Assembly: GCF_000687935.1 (NCBI RefSeq)
Contig: NZ_JHZZ01000001.1
Span: 186,001 to 250,000, forward strand
Length of the DNA: 64,000 nucleotides
DNA from: Polaribacter sp. Hel_I_88
GTDB lineage: Bacteria; Bacteroidota; Bacteroidia; Flavobacteriales; Flavobacteriaceae
Direction of reading: 5' to 3'
In this document: in pieces, positions 35,606 through 43,541 of the stretch
Layout of the letters: the number at the start of each line of letters is the position of its first letter
Position numbering within the stretch: the first letter of the stretch is position 1
Notes under the pieces: model-generated
What the model saw: only the letters and a program-made list of their open reading frames with translations
Told to the model about the DNA's origin: nothing
The model's database searches: none
Program-made: the position numbers and the translations under genes

Positions 35606-36109
35606 TTACTTTTTAACCATTCTAGTAAAGTTGCTCAATAGCCAATGCTCATCTGCTTTAATAGACTTTTCTAAAATATTATTAACAGTTGTTGTAACTT
35701 TAGATAAATCTGCCAAAACCTTTTTAAACTCCTGCCCTTCTTCAGAATCGTCTTTTATATCTTGTAACTCGTTTAATACTTTTATAACAGGTTCTATTTC
35801 TCTTTTCTTGCGCTCTTTAGCAATTTGTTTGAACAACTCCCAAATATCTTTTATGGCGATAAAAAACTCTTTTCGTTCGCCTACAACGAATTCTTTTTGA
35901 ACGATTCCCCAATCAATTAAAGCCCTTACATTCATATTAACATTACCTCTAGAAATCTGTAAGGTTTCCATAATATCTTCTGCAGATAATGGTTTTGTAG
36001 AAACTAACAACAAAGCATGTACTTGAGCCATTGTTTTGTTAATACCCCAATTTGTGGCTAAACTACCCCAAGTATGTATATATTTTAACTTCGCTTCTTG
36101 TAATTCCAT
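35606..36109 (-). CDS. GbsR/MarR family transcriptional regulator
   Basis: The 167-residue protein is a winged-helix regulator of the GbsR branch. N-terminal KYIHTWGSLATNWGINKTMA, then the DNA-reading part KPLSAEDIMETLQISRGNVN and MNVRALIDWGIVQKEF, and a helical C-terminal dimerisation part rich in Glu and Lys. I start at ATG 36109 (MELQEAKLKY); an upstream TTG at 36124 lies in the promoter. It probably represses its own gene and the three membrane genes after it through the two palindromes. GbsR homologues respond to choline or other small ligands; the ligand here is unknown. Confidence 0.87.
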   Translation of the reverse strand: MELQEAKLKYIHTWGSLATNWGINKTMAQVHALLLVSTKPLSAEDIMETLQISRGNVNMNVRALIDWGIVQKEFVVGERKEFFIAIKDIWELFKQIAKERKKREIEPVIKVLNELQDIKDDSEEGQEFKKVLADLSKVTTTVNNILEKSIKADEHWLLSNFTRMVKK

Positions 36110-36113
36110 GATA

Positions 36114-36143
36114 CAAATATACAATATATTTCTAAACTTTCAA
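36114..36143 (-). promoter_or_regulatory. promoter of the GbsR-type regulator
   Basis: On the minus strand TTG (36143-36141), a 19-base spacer and TATATTTG (36121-36114) match the consensus fully. Transcription should begin within a few bases of ATG 36109, so the message may be leaderless or nearly so. Confidence 0.65.
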
Positions 36144-36159
36144 TAATTATTGAAAATAA
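36134..36159. promoter_or_regulatory. likely operator, first copy
   Basis: It contains a perfect 18-base palindrome, TTTCAATAATTATTGAAA (36138-36155), overlapping the -33 element of the regulator promoter. A related site lies at 35566-35591. Confidence 0.65.
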
Positions 36160-36210
36160 AATAACCCAAATTTTAACCCACTACATAACCCCAAAAATAT
36201 ATAGTTCAAT

Positions 36211-36218
36211 TATCTTTG
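36211..36218 (+). promoter_or_regulatory. -7 box of the FKBP gene
   Basis: TATCTTTG followed by CA is the typical flavobacterial -7 form, 17 bases before the ATG. No clear -33 TTG. Confidence 0.5.
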
Positions 36219-36235
36219 CAAAAACACAAATATTC

Positions 36236-36679
36236 ATGAAAAAAATACTTTTATTATTTATTATTGCTGTTGGTTTTTCTTGTTCAGACGATGAAATAAT
36301 CGATTATACAGCACAGAATGAAGCAGACATTCAAGCGTATTTAGCTGCCAATAATATAAACGCTCAAAAAACACTTTCTGGGTTGTATTATGTTATTAAT
36401 GAGGAAGGAAATGGAGAGTCGCCCATTTTTAACTCTAATGTAACTTTAGGCTACAAAGGTTATTTTTTAGACGGAACTACTTTTGATTCCTCTAGCAAGG
36501 CTACTTTTAACGTAAACCAAGTAGTGCCAGGTTTTGCAGAGGCAGTTACCATTTTAAAAATAGGAGGTTCTGGTACTTTTATTTTACCATCGAGATTGGG
36601 TTATGGCAACAGAGGTTCAAGAAGCATTGCTCCTGGAGATGTTATTGTGTTCGATATTAATTTAATCAGCATTAATTAA
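36236..36679 (+). CDS. FKBP-type peptidyl-prolyl isomerase lipoprotein
   Basis: The 147-residue protein has a lipobox cysteine at 16 (VGFSC) and a single FKBP domain: SNVTLGYKGYFLDGTTFDSS, VVPGFAEAVTILKIGGSG, FILPSRLGYGNRG and VIVFDINLISI. The family catalyses proline cis-trans isomerisation; in the Bacteroidota envelope such lipoproteins help fold secreted proteins, and the gliding protein GldI is a relative. Key active-site aromatics are mostly present (Tyr, Phe, Asp), so it is probably active. Confidence 0.9.
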   Translation: MKKILLLFIIAVGFSCSDDEIIDYTAQNEADIQAYLAANNINAQKTLSGLYYVINEEGNGESPIFNSNVTLGYKGYFLDGTTFDSSSKATFNVNQVVPGFAEAVTILKIGGSGTFILPSRLGYGNRGSRSIAPGDVIVFDINLISIN

Positions 36680-36761
36680 GCTACTTTTAAAAAAAGTGTT
36701 CATTTTTTGCATCTTTTTAAAGTATATAACGTCTATTAATTGAACATTAAAAACAAATAAA

Positions 36762-36866
36762 ATGAAAAATCAAAATAACTGTACTTGTGGCTGTGCACCT
36801 TGTATTAACAACGATTGTAAACAATGTACTTGCACAAGTTGTACCTGTGCAAATTGTAATTGTTAA
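36762..36866 (+). CDS. 34-residue cysteine-rich, metallothionein-like peptide
   Basis: ATG 36762 opens a 34-codon frame ending at TAA 36864-36866. Eleven residues are Cys (7, 9, 11, 14, 19, 22, 24, 27, 29, 32, 34), in CxC and CxxC spacing, ending CTCTSCTCANCNC. There is no signal peptide or hydrophobic segment, so it is cytoplasmic. The pattern is that of small metal-binding thiolate peptides; no other family is suggested. It lies 195 bases ahead of a SigZ-type sigma factor whose own C-terminus is cysteine-rich. The evidence for translation is composition only, but so high a regular Cys content by chance is very unlikely. Confidence 0.7.
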   Translation: MKNQNNCTCGCAPCINNDCKQCTCTSCTCANCNC

Positions 36867-36886
36867 AGGTATTTATTAAATTAAAC

Positions 36887-37003
36887 GTCTTTGCGAGGCA
36901 CGAAGCAATCTGTAAGTTATTGATAACTATTTACATTTATCATCAACTTAAATTAGTTATAATTAATAAACAGATTGCTTCGTCCTAACGTCCTCGCAAA
37001 GAC
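36887..37003. repeat. GCGAGG/GAAGCAATCTG inverted repeat element
   Basis: GTCTTTGCGAGG and GAAGCAATCTGT (36887-36913) are mirrored by ACAGATTGCTTC and CCTCGCAAAGAC (36970-37003), giving two perfect 12-bp stems on one axis. This end sequence is a familiar short interspersed repeat in many bacterial genomes. Confidence 0.85.
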
Positions 37004-37060
37004 AAGTTTAAAATAGCAACTGAATCAAGTTCAGTTTTGCGTATTTTTAAGAAAATACTT

Positions 37061-37600
37061 ATGACTACAAAGCAGGTTTGGACTTCCTATTCTGATGATT
37101 TAAAACGATTTATTATCAGCAAAGTAAAAGATAATACGATTGCAGATGATATTTTGCAGGATACTTTTATTAAAATTCATACAAAACTGCATACTTTAAA
37201 AGACATTACAAAACTAAAATCTTGGTGTTTTACAATTGCCAGAAATGCTATTTTAGATTATTGGAAAGCTAAAAAGAACACGTTCGAAATTGCTAATTTT
37301 GAGACAGAAACACTTCCTTTAGAAAATTCTCATACAGAAGAAGATTGCTTAAAAGGCATCTTAAAAAACTTGCCTAAAAAATACAGAAATCCTTTATTTT
37401 TATCTGATATAAAAGGGTTGAAACAGCAAGAAGTTGCCCAACAATTACAACAAAGTGTATCGACTACAAAATCTCAAATTCAGCGTGCACGAAAATTAAT
37501 TGCACAAGGTTTTATGGATTGTTGTGGTTTTGTACTGAATGATGAAGGCAATTTGGTTGGCGAAATTCAAGAAAAAGAAGATTGTAAAGTGTGCAAATAA
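37061..37600 (+). CDS. sigZ: SigZ-family ECF sigma factor with cysteine tail
   Basis: The 179-residue protein is an ECF-type sigma-70 factor. Region 2 is TIADDILQDTFIKIH through LKSWCFTIARNAILDYWK, and region 4 is NLPKKYRNPLFLSDIKGLKQ to VSTTKSQIQRARKLI. After region 4 a 30-residue tail holds CC and C-x-x-C (DCCGFVLND and EDCKVCK), a feature of the SigZ group that may bind metal or sense redox state. I start at ATG 37061; an upstream TTG at 37037 adds 8 residues without support. No anti-sigma factor gene is adjacent. Confidence 0.88.
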   Translation: MTTKQVWTSYSDDLKRFIISKVKDNTIADDILQDTFIKIHTKLHTLKDITKLKSWCFTIARNAILDYWKAKKNTFEIANFETETLPLENSHTEEDCLKGILKNLPKKYRNPLFLSDIKGLKQQEVAQQLQQSVSTTKSQIQRARKLIAQGFMDCCGFVLNDEGNLVGEIQEKEDCKVCK

Positions 37601-37671
37601 AAAGGGGACATATCTTTTTAAGCTATTTTTAATTGTAAAATTAATGTGTTAATTTTACTAAAAACAGGCAT

Positions 37672-38232
37672 ATGGAACATTATAAGAAAACCTTTCGATT
37701 TAAAAATGAGCATAATCTTGCCAACACTAAATTGAAAATCAAAAACTATTTTGAGTTTTATAACTTTCAATATGAAGAACAAGATGAAAACAACTTTATT
37801 TTCTTTAAAAAATTTTCCTTTTTAAGTGGTTGGAAGTTCAATCCTTTGCACTGGGAATCGCAGGTGAATATTCAACTTACAGAAAACGCTATTACCATAA
37901 AATATGTGAATGAGGGGAATGCCCACATTACACCTTTTGCGTTTAACGAATTATTTATTCGCTTTTTTAGCAACTTGCAACGTTACGTTTCCAAATCAAT
38001 CGATTTTAAAGAAAACAATCGTATTCTTTTTAAAAAAGCGAAACAAAAAGTAGTGTTTCAATTTTTAATAGTTTTTGTTTTTATGGGACTTTTATATACA
38101 GTAATCCACAGCTTTTTCGGGCAAAGTAAAATTATGTATCTAGCTTTTATGATAGCATGTTTGTTGCCGTTAAAATTAGTGAATCAATATTGGCAATCTA
38201 AAAATGATACAAAATTGATTATCAATTTGTGA
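37672..38232 (+). CDS. hypothetical two-pass membrane protein
   Basis: I do not recognise this 186-residue protein. Residues 1-120 form a soluble domain with many aromatic residues (FFKKFSFLSGWKFNPLHWES, VNIQLTENAITIKYV). Two membrane segments follow at about 127-147 and 150-168. A domain with these features could sense or bind at the inner face of the membrane. It follows sigZ by 72 bases on the same strand and may belong to its unit. Confidence 0.6.
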   Translation: MEHYKKTFRFKNEHNLANTKLKIKNYFEFYNFQYEEQDENNFIFFKKFSFLSGWKFNPLHWESQVNIQLTENAITIKYVNEGNAHITPFAFNELFIRFFSNLQRYVSKSIDFKENNRILFKKAKQKVVFQFLIVFVFMGLLYTVIHSFFGQSKIMYLAFMIACLLPLKLVNQYWQSKNDTKLIINL

Positions 38233-38298
38233 ATCCTGTAAATCTTACTTCGCTTTATTATTTTAACTATCTTGGTTGAAAATCTAAATTTCAACAAG

Positions 38299-39186
38299 AT
38301 GGAACTCAAAAAAGAAGATATTAGTCAAGAAGTATTTGATTTATATGACGATTACGCTCACAACAAAATGGACCGAAAAGAGTTTTTGCAAAAACTCTCT
38401 TTATACGCAGTTGGTGCCATTACCTTACCAGCCTTATTAAGTTTTATTTCACCCAATTATATCGATTCTATTTTAGTGGATGCCAATGATCCACGATTAA
38501 ATTCAGAGTTTATTACCTATGCTTCCCCAAAAGGTGGAGGCGAAATAAAAGGGTTACTTTCCATTCCAAAAGACGCAAAAAAGAAATTACCAGGCATTAT
38601 TGTGGTTCATGAAAACCGCGGATTAAATCCGTATATAGAAGATGTTGGCAGAAGAGCAGCTTTAGAGGGTTTTATTACGTTGGCTCCTGATGCATTATCG
38701 CCTTTAGGTGGTTATCCTGGGAATGATGATGAAGGAAGATCGATGCAAAGAAAAAGAAATCAGCAAGAAATGTTAGAAGATTTTATTGCTGCTTATCATC
38801 ACTTAAAAAATCATAAAGATTGTACAGGTAAAGTTGGTGTTGTTGGTTTTTGTTTTGGTGGATGGATTTCGAATATGATGGCTGTTAGAATTCCTGAATT
38901 AGGAGCAGCAGTTCCTTATTATGGTAGACAACCAGAAAGCGAAGATGCAGTAAAAATTAAAGCACCTTTGTTATTGCAATATGGTGAATTAGACAAAAGA
39001 GTAAACGAAGGTTGGCAAGCGTTTGAAACCGTTTTAAAAGAAAATGATATAGCACATACAGCGCATTTTTACCCAAATGTAAATCATGGTTTTCACAACA
39101 ACACCACACCAAGATTTGATAAAGAAGCAGCAGATTTATCTTGGGAAAGAACCATTGCTTTTTTTAATACACATTTAAAAGCATAA
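38299..39186 (+). CDS. dienelactone hydrolase family protein
   Basis: The 295-residue protein is an alpha/beta hydrolase of the dienelactone hydrolase family. The nucleophile Cys is in GVVGFCFGGWISN, the acid in GELDKRV and the His in VNHGFHNN. About 45 residues of leader (MDRKEFLQKLSLYAVGAITL) look like a membrane or twin-arginine-like signal, so it may be exported. I start it at ATG 38299 because the earlier TTG 38272 gives no better leader. The true substrate is open, since this family also contains esterases of other kinds. Confidence 0.87.
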   Translation: MELKKEDISQEVFDLYDDYAHNKMDRKEFLQKLSLYAVGAITLPALLSFISPNYIDSILVDANDPRLNSEFITYASPKGGGEIKGLLSIPKDAKKKLPGIIVVHENRGLNPYIEDVGRRAALEGFITLAPDALSPLGGYPGNDDEGRSMQRKRNQQEMLEDFIAAYHHLKNHKDCTGKVGVVGFCFGGWISNMMAVRIPELGAAVPYYGRQPESEDAVKIKAPLLLQYGELDKRVNEGWQAFETVLKENDIAHTAHFYPNVNHGFHNNTTPRFDKEAADLSWERTIAFFNTHLKA

Positions 39187-39202
39187 AAATAATCTTGTTA
39201 TT

Positions 39203-39248
39203 TTGAGCGAAGTCGAGAAATCCATCAAGACCTTTCGACTGCGCTCAA
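39203..39248. repeat. TGAGCGAAGTCGA inverted repeat
   Basis: TTGAGCGAAGTCGAGAAA faces TTTCGACTGCGCTCAA with two mismatches across a 12-base loop. It is a common type of flavobacterial intergenic repeat and lies between convergent genes. Confidence 0.75.
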
Positions 39249-39268
39249 GGTGACACATTTGTATAAAA

Positions 39269-41800
39269 CTATTGAGGAACGCTAATTTCCCCTCCTAAAA
39301 AAAGTGCATTTAAAAATAACTTATTAGTTCCATACCAAGCACCTCTAAAATTAGGATTGTCTGCAAATAACACAACTCTACCACTACCCATTTTACTTAC
39401 CAATAAAGAGGCTGAGGGTTTTATAAAGTTTTCTAAGTTATTTTTTGAGATAAATCCATCAATATGTGGATTCTCTGAATACTTAGCCACTGTTCCATAA
39501 GCACTTTTACTTGGGGCTAAAAACACCATATTATTCTTATAAACTGGTAATTTTGAAGCACGATACCCAAACCCTAAAGGATGTGTTACATCTAAATCGA
39601 CTTCAAAAATTGCGCCTCCTACTCTTTCTCTTCCAGAATTTTCTGAAGCATCTACATAAGGCAATCTTTGTACTTCTTTGTTGGTGGTATCTTTTGGCTT
39701 TTTAGTCAAACTTTCTTTGACTAATTTTTTATCAATCACCCATTTTGATGCACCAGCAATTGTAATTAACGTATTTCCTTTTGTAGTCCAATCTTTCAAC
39801 TTGTTTCTTTGAATAGAATCTAATTGATTGTAATTCCCGGAAACCATCACCAACGTATTGTATTTGTCTAAATTAGCGCTGTTATAATTGGTCATTCTAA
39901 TTTTGGTGATTGGCATATGCACTCTTGTATCTAGTAAATGCCAAACTTCTCCTGCTTCATAAGAGTTAACTCCTTCACCAATAAGTATGGCCACTTTTGG
40001 CTTTTTCAAAGCTCTAAAGTTATTACTTCCTAAATCAATTCCTTTTAAACTATATCCGCTATTAGTGCCATAAACAGGAATATCAAATTTTTCTTGTGCT
40101 AGTTTTATGATTTTATAAACCTCATCACTTTTAAGTTTTTGTTTGCTAACAGGAATTAGTAAACTACCATAATTAAAACTTTTTTCGCCTGCTGAAGTTT
40201 TGATTGAAAAAGGTTTAAAGGCAGCAGCAGCAATCAATCCTTTGGTTTGCATATAATACAAAGCAGCTGGTGTATTGTAAGCATCCCAATCTATAATATA
40301 CGCATATTCCGTTTTTTGAATTGCAGCATTTTTTTCAAAGTTTTCTGTGGATGTAATCTCTGTACCTAATTTTACTGATTTTTTACCTTCATATTTTATG
40401 TTGTAAAAGTTCGCCAAACTCCAAGCTGAAGCATCATAAAAAACGCTATCTCTATACGTATCATAGGTTTCAAACATGGTTTGCACCATTCTATGTTGGG
40501 GCTGTTTTAGTGGAACTGTATAGGTGTTTCCACTTTTGTAAACTTTTATTTTATGGGTTAACAGTTGATTTACAAATGCCTTCTCTCTGTTTTTATCGTA
40601 TTTTTCTTGAAACTCATAGCCTTCAAAACCAGATGTTGCTTTTTTTGTTACAGCAGATTTAAAAAATTCTTGCTGATATTTTCGTAGGAAACTTTTGTTT
40701 TCAACAGCTGCTTTAATGGTTGCAAAAGTGGAAATGTATTGATTTCTGATCGTAAAAGGAAAAGTGATTTTTCCATAATCTGTATCTTGCACATGCCCTC
40801 TAGAACTTGCTTGTTCAAACAACAACGCCAAACCTCCTTGTAAATCTGGATACGAAGATCCATAGCCAGGATAGGTTCCGTCAAAAGATTCTTTGGTGTA
40901 ATATAAAGAACCAACTTTATCTAAAGCGTTTACAAAATAAGGCGCAAATAAATTATTTAAATCTTCATAATTTTCTTTTGGCATTATTGGATCCATAGAA
41001 CCGATTGGTTTCATAGGTTCAAAAAAGTGATGACTATTGGTGCCCATTTCATGAAAATCGGTTACTACATTTGGATACCAGGAATGCATCCATTTTAATT
41101 TTCCTTGACTTTCTGGATGCACAGCCAATAACCAATCTCTGTTTAAATCAAACCAATAATGATTAGTTCTTCCTCTTGGCCAACCTTCATTATGTTCTGC
41201 ATCAATATTATCAGAAACTAAGTTTTTTGCTTGATATTGATTCGCCCATTGTGTGTGCCTGTCTCTCCCATCAGGATTGATAGTTGGATCTATAAAAATG
41301 ACAGATTTATTTAAATAATTTAAAACTTCATCACTATTAGAAGCTACTAAAGTATAAGCCGTTAACAAAGCTGCTTCTGAACTTGAAGGCTCATTTCCAT
41401 GCACATTATACCCTAATTGAATAATTACTGGAACTTCATCATAATTTTTAACATTGGCATCTGTATTTACGAATGCTAAATGTTGCGATTTTATAGGCGC
41501 TAAATTTTGAAGGTTTTTGGGTGATGTAACTGCAAACATCACCAGCTTTCTTTTTTCGTGTGTTTTCCCATAAATTTCGATGGATGCTCTATCAGAAATT
41601 TCTGATAGTTTTGTTAAATAGGCAACAATTAAATCGTGTCTTGTATGATGTTCTCCTATTTTATAACCTAAAAATTCTTCTGGTGTTGGTATTTTTTCAT
41701 CAAAAGGTGCTTTCTCTTTAAAGTAATAATCTTGTGCAATTGATGATTGGGCTAAAAATACTGTAAGTATAACTGTAAAAACGTGCTTGTAAAGTTTCAT
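39269..41800 (-). CDS. M14 family zinc carboxypeptidase, secreted
   Basis: The 843-residue protein has a signal peptide (about 1-22) and an N-terminal peptidase M14 domain with the zinc pair in GYNVHGNEPSSSEA, FIDPTINPDGRDRH, and the later His and Glu in TDFHEMGTNSHHF. The C-terminal 350 residues include a stretch rich in strands with VAILIGEGVNSYEAGEVWHL, which looks like a class I glutamine-amidotransferase-like fold, common in the large M14 proteins of Bacteroidota. It probably degrades peptides for nutrition. No neighbouring transport genes are seen. Confidence 0.9.
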   Translation of the reverse strand: MKLYKHVFTVILTVFLAQSSIAQDYYFKEKAPFDEKIPTPEEFLGYKIGEHHTRHDLIVAYLTKLSEISDRASIEIYGKTHEKRKLVMFAVTSPKNLQNLAPIKSQHLAFVNTDANVKNYDEVPVIIQLGYNVHGNEPSSSEAALLTAYTLVASNSDEVLNYLNKSVIFIDPTINPDGRDRHTQWANQYQAKNLVSDNIDAEHNEGWPRGRTNHYWFDLNRDWLLAVHPESQGKLKWMHSWYPNVVTDFHEMGTNSHHFFEPMKPIGSMDPIMPKENYEDLNNLFAPYFVNALDKVGSLYYTKESFDGTYPGYGSSYPDLQGGLALLFEQASSRGHVQDTDYGKITFPFTIRNQYISTFATIKAAVENKSFLRKYQQEFFKSAVTKKATSGFEGYEFQEKYDKNREKAFVNQLLTHKIKVYKSGNTYTVPLKQPQHRMVQTMFETYDTYRDSVFYDASAWSLANFYNIKYEGKKSVKLGTEITSTENFEKNAAIQKTEYAYIIDWDAYNTPAALYYMQTKGLIAAAAFKPFSIKTSAGEKSFNYGSLLIPVSKQKLKSDEVYKIIKLAQEKFDIPVYGTNSGYSLKGIDLGSNNFRALKKPKVAILIGEGVNSYEAGEVWHLLDTRVHMPITKIRMTNYNSANLDKYNTLVMVSGNYNQLDSIQRNKLKDWTTKGNTLITIAGASKWVIDKKLVKESLTKKPKDTTNKEVQRLPYVDASENSGRERVGGAIFEVDLDVTHPLGFGYRASKLPVYKNNMVFLAPSKSAYGTVAKYSENPHIDGFISKNNLENFIKPSASLLVSKMGSGRVVLFADNPNFRGAWYGTNKLFLNALFLGGEISVPQ

Positions 41801-41902
41801 TGTAGTGCAATTGGTTAGTGCACTAAAATAATGATTAAATAGGAATCATTGATTTAATTTAACATTCAAAATATTAGTTTATTTTTGAGTATATTTTAAA
41901 AG

Positions 41903-42724
41903 ATGAAAAACGAACCACTTATCAGTAAAGAACTAAACGATTTTTACAACAAAGCTTCAGAAGAAACCCGACTTGAAAAAGGAATGGGCATTTTTGAATT
42001 TGAACGTATTAAAGAGTTAATAGAACTTCATATCTCCAAACCAAAAGCAACAATTATTGATGTTGGTGGAGGAACAGGAAAATACAGTGAATGGTTAGCA
42101 TCAAATAAGCATACAGTCCATTTAATAGAACCTGTTTTAAAACATATAAAGCTTGCTAAAAAAAGAGCTAAAAAACTAAAAAATCCGTTTTCGGTTCAAA
42201 TTGGTGAGGCTAAAAAATTACCTTATGGTGATGCTATTGCTGATTTGGTAATTCTTCATGGACCTTTATATCATTTGCAAAAAAGAGAAGATAGAGTTGC
42301 AGCCATTTTAGAAGCTAAAAGAGTTGTTAAAAAAGACGGAATTATTTTAGGTTTCGCCATCAATGCAACAGCATCAACTGTTGTGGGTTTGCTAAATGAT
42401 ATGATTCATCACAAAGCTTTTTATGATATGTGTAAAGAAGAATTAACAACGGGAATCCATAATGCTCCAAAAGAATTTCCTTTTTTATTGGCAGATGCTT
42501 ATTATCACAAACCAAAAGATTTAAAAGCCGAATTTTTAGAACAAGATTTAAAATTCATCAACCTTTTTGCAGTAGAAGGAATGATTTGGTTAGACAATCA
42601 ATATTTTGCAAATATGCTCGATAAAAAGAAATCGAAAACGTTAAAAGCCTTGCAAAACCTGACTCAAAATGATGAGTATTTATTGCCTTTTAGTCCTCAT
42701 ATAATGATTGCTGTTAGGAAGTAA
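41903..42724 (+). CDS. class I SAM-dependent methyltransferase
   Basis: The 273-residue protein has the Rossmann SAM-binding motif IIDVGGGTGKYSEWLA, an acidic strand end VHLIEP and the post-motif DLVILHGPLYHL. It lacks the features that would name a substrate; GPLYHLQKREDR is seen in UbiE/small-molecule methyltransferases. It is divergent from the M14 gene across 102 bases. Confidence 0.85.
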   Translation: MKNEPLISKELNDFYNKASEETRLEKGMGIFEFERIKELIELHISKPKATIIDVGGGTGKYSEWLASNKHTVHLIEPVLKHIKLAKKRAKKLKNPFSVQIGEAKKLPYGDAIADLVILHGPLYHLQKREDRVAAILEAKRVVKKDGIILGFAINATASTVVGLLNDMIHHKAFYDMCKEELTTGIHNAPKEFPFLLADAYYHKPKDLKAEFLEQDLKFINLFAVEGMIWLDNQYFANMLDKKKSKTLKALQNLTQNDEYLLPFSPHIMIAVRK

Positions 42725-42743
42725 CCCCTCAAAAACCTTTTTG

Positions 42744-42751
42744 TATCTTTG
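42744..42751 (+). promoter_or_regulatory. -7 box of the HEPN-like gene
   Basis: TATCTTTG, an exact TAnnTTTG match, 46 bases before ATG 42797. Confidence 0.45.
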
Positions 42752-42796
42752 TTAAAATTGATAAAAGAATAAATATTTTACCCTGAATTGCAACCC

Positions 42797-43537
42797 ATGA
42801 TAAAACAATATGAAAACACCTTAAGAAAATTAATTATTGATGTTCTTGGTGATGCTGATGAAAGCGATTATAAAATTCCTAAAAATATATCGAATAAATG
42901 GTTTCAAAAAAGAACTGTTGAACAAGATAAAAACGATGGCTTTCTATTCGAAAAGAGAATAATTTTTTATGCTGATTTTGAACATTTGGGGTTAGTTATT
43001 GATGAAAATTGGCAAAAATTTGCTCCTATTTTAGGCGATAAAAAAAGATTTCTTGTCTTTTTTAATGAAGTAGAACACTTCAAAAAAATAATGAATAACG
43101 GAAAAGATTTAATTAAAAGTCAAGAAGATTTACTATCTGGAATTGTATCAGATTTAAAGAATACCATTACAATTTATAACAATAAACATAATTCGGTTGA
43201 TGATTATTTTATAACAATCACAAAAATATCTGATAATTTAGGCACTTCTTGGACAAACTCAAATAAAGAAAACCAAGAAAAACCGATTTTAAAAGTTGGT
43301 GATGCGTATGAGTTATTAGTGGAGGCTAATGACCCAAAAGATAGAGAAATTGAATACCAACTATCTCATTTTACTGGGAAATTAAGAATCAATCAAAAAT
43401 CAAAAAGATTCAATTTTAAAATTGAAAAAGAATTTATTGGGCAAAATACTATGTTAATTATCAAAGCATTTACAAAGAATGCTGATTATGTAAACGAAAG
43501 TATTTTAAAAATTTATCTTACTGTTTTGCCCGATTAA
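42797..43537 (+). CDS. hypothetical protein with HEPN/Swt1-like N-terminal half
   Basis: The protein has 246 residues from ATG 42797 (MIKQYENTLRK); the earlier TTG 42788 adds three. The first 130 residues resemble Swt1-type HEPN domains, with an N-terminal ENTLRKLIIDVL, the pattern FEKRIIFYADFEHLGLVI then DENWQKFAPIL, and a helix where HEPN proteins carry RNxxxH. Here that site reads MNNGKDLIKS, so the catalytic Arg and His are not evident. The C-terminal 80 residues look like an Ig- or cadherin-type beta domain (VGDAYELLVEANDPKDREIE). HEPN relatives are often RNases of defence systems; this copy is probably a degenerate or binding form. Confidence 0.5.
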   Translation: MIKQYENTLRKLIIDVLGDADESDYKIPKNISNKWFQKRTVEQDKNDGFLFEKRIIFYADFEHLGLVIDENWQKFAPILGDKKRFLVFFNEVEHFKKIMNNGKDLIKSQEDLLSGIVSDLKNTITIYNNKHNSVDDYFITITKISDNLGTSWTNSNKENQEKPILKVGDAYELLVEANDPKDREIEYQLSHFTGKLRINQKSKRFNFKIEKEFIGQNTMLIIKAFTKNADYVNESILKIYLTVLPD

Positions 43538-43541
43538 AAAT

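Noticed and set aside
36887..37003. A riboswitch or tRNA-like fold before sigZ
   Set aside because: The structure is explained by a simple inverted repeat of a known kind; no aptamer core or tRNA arms are seen.
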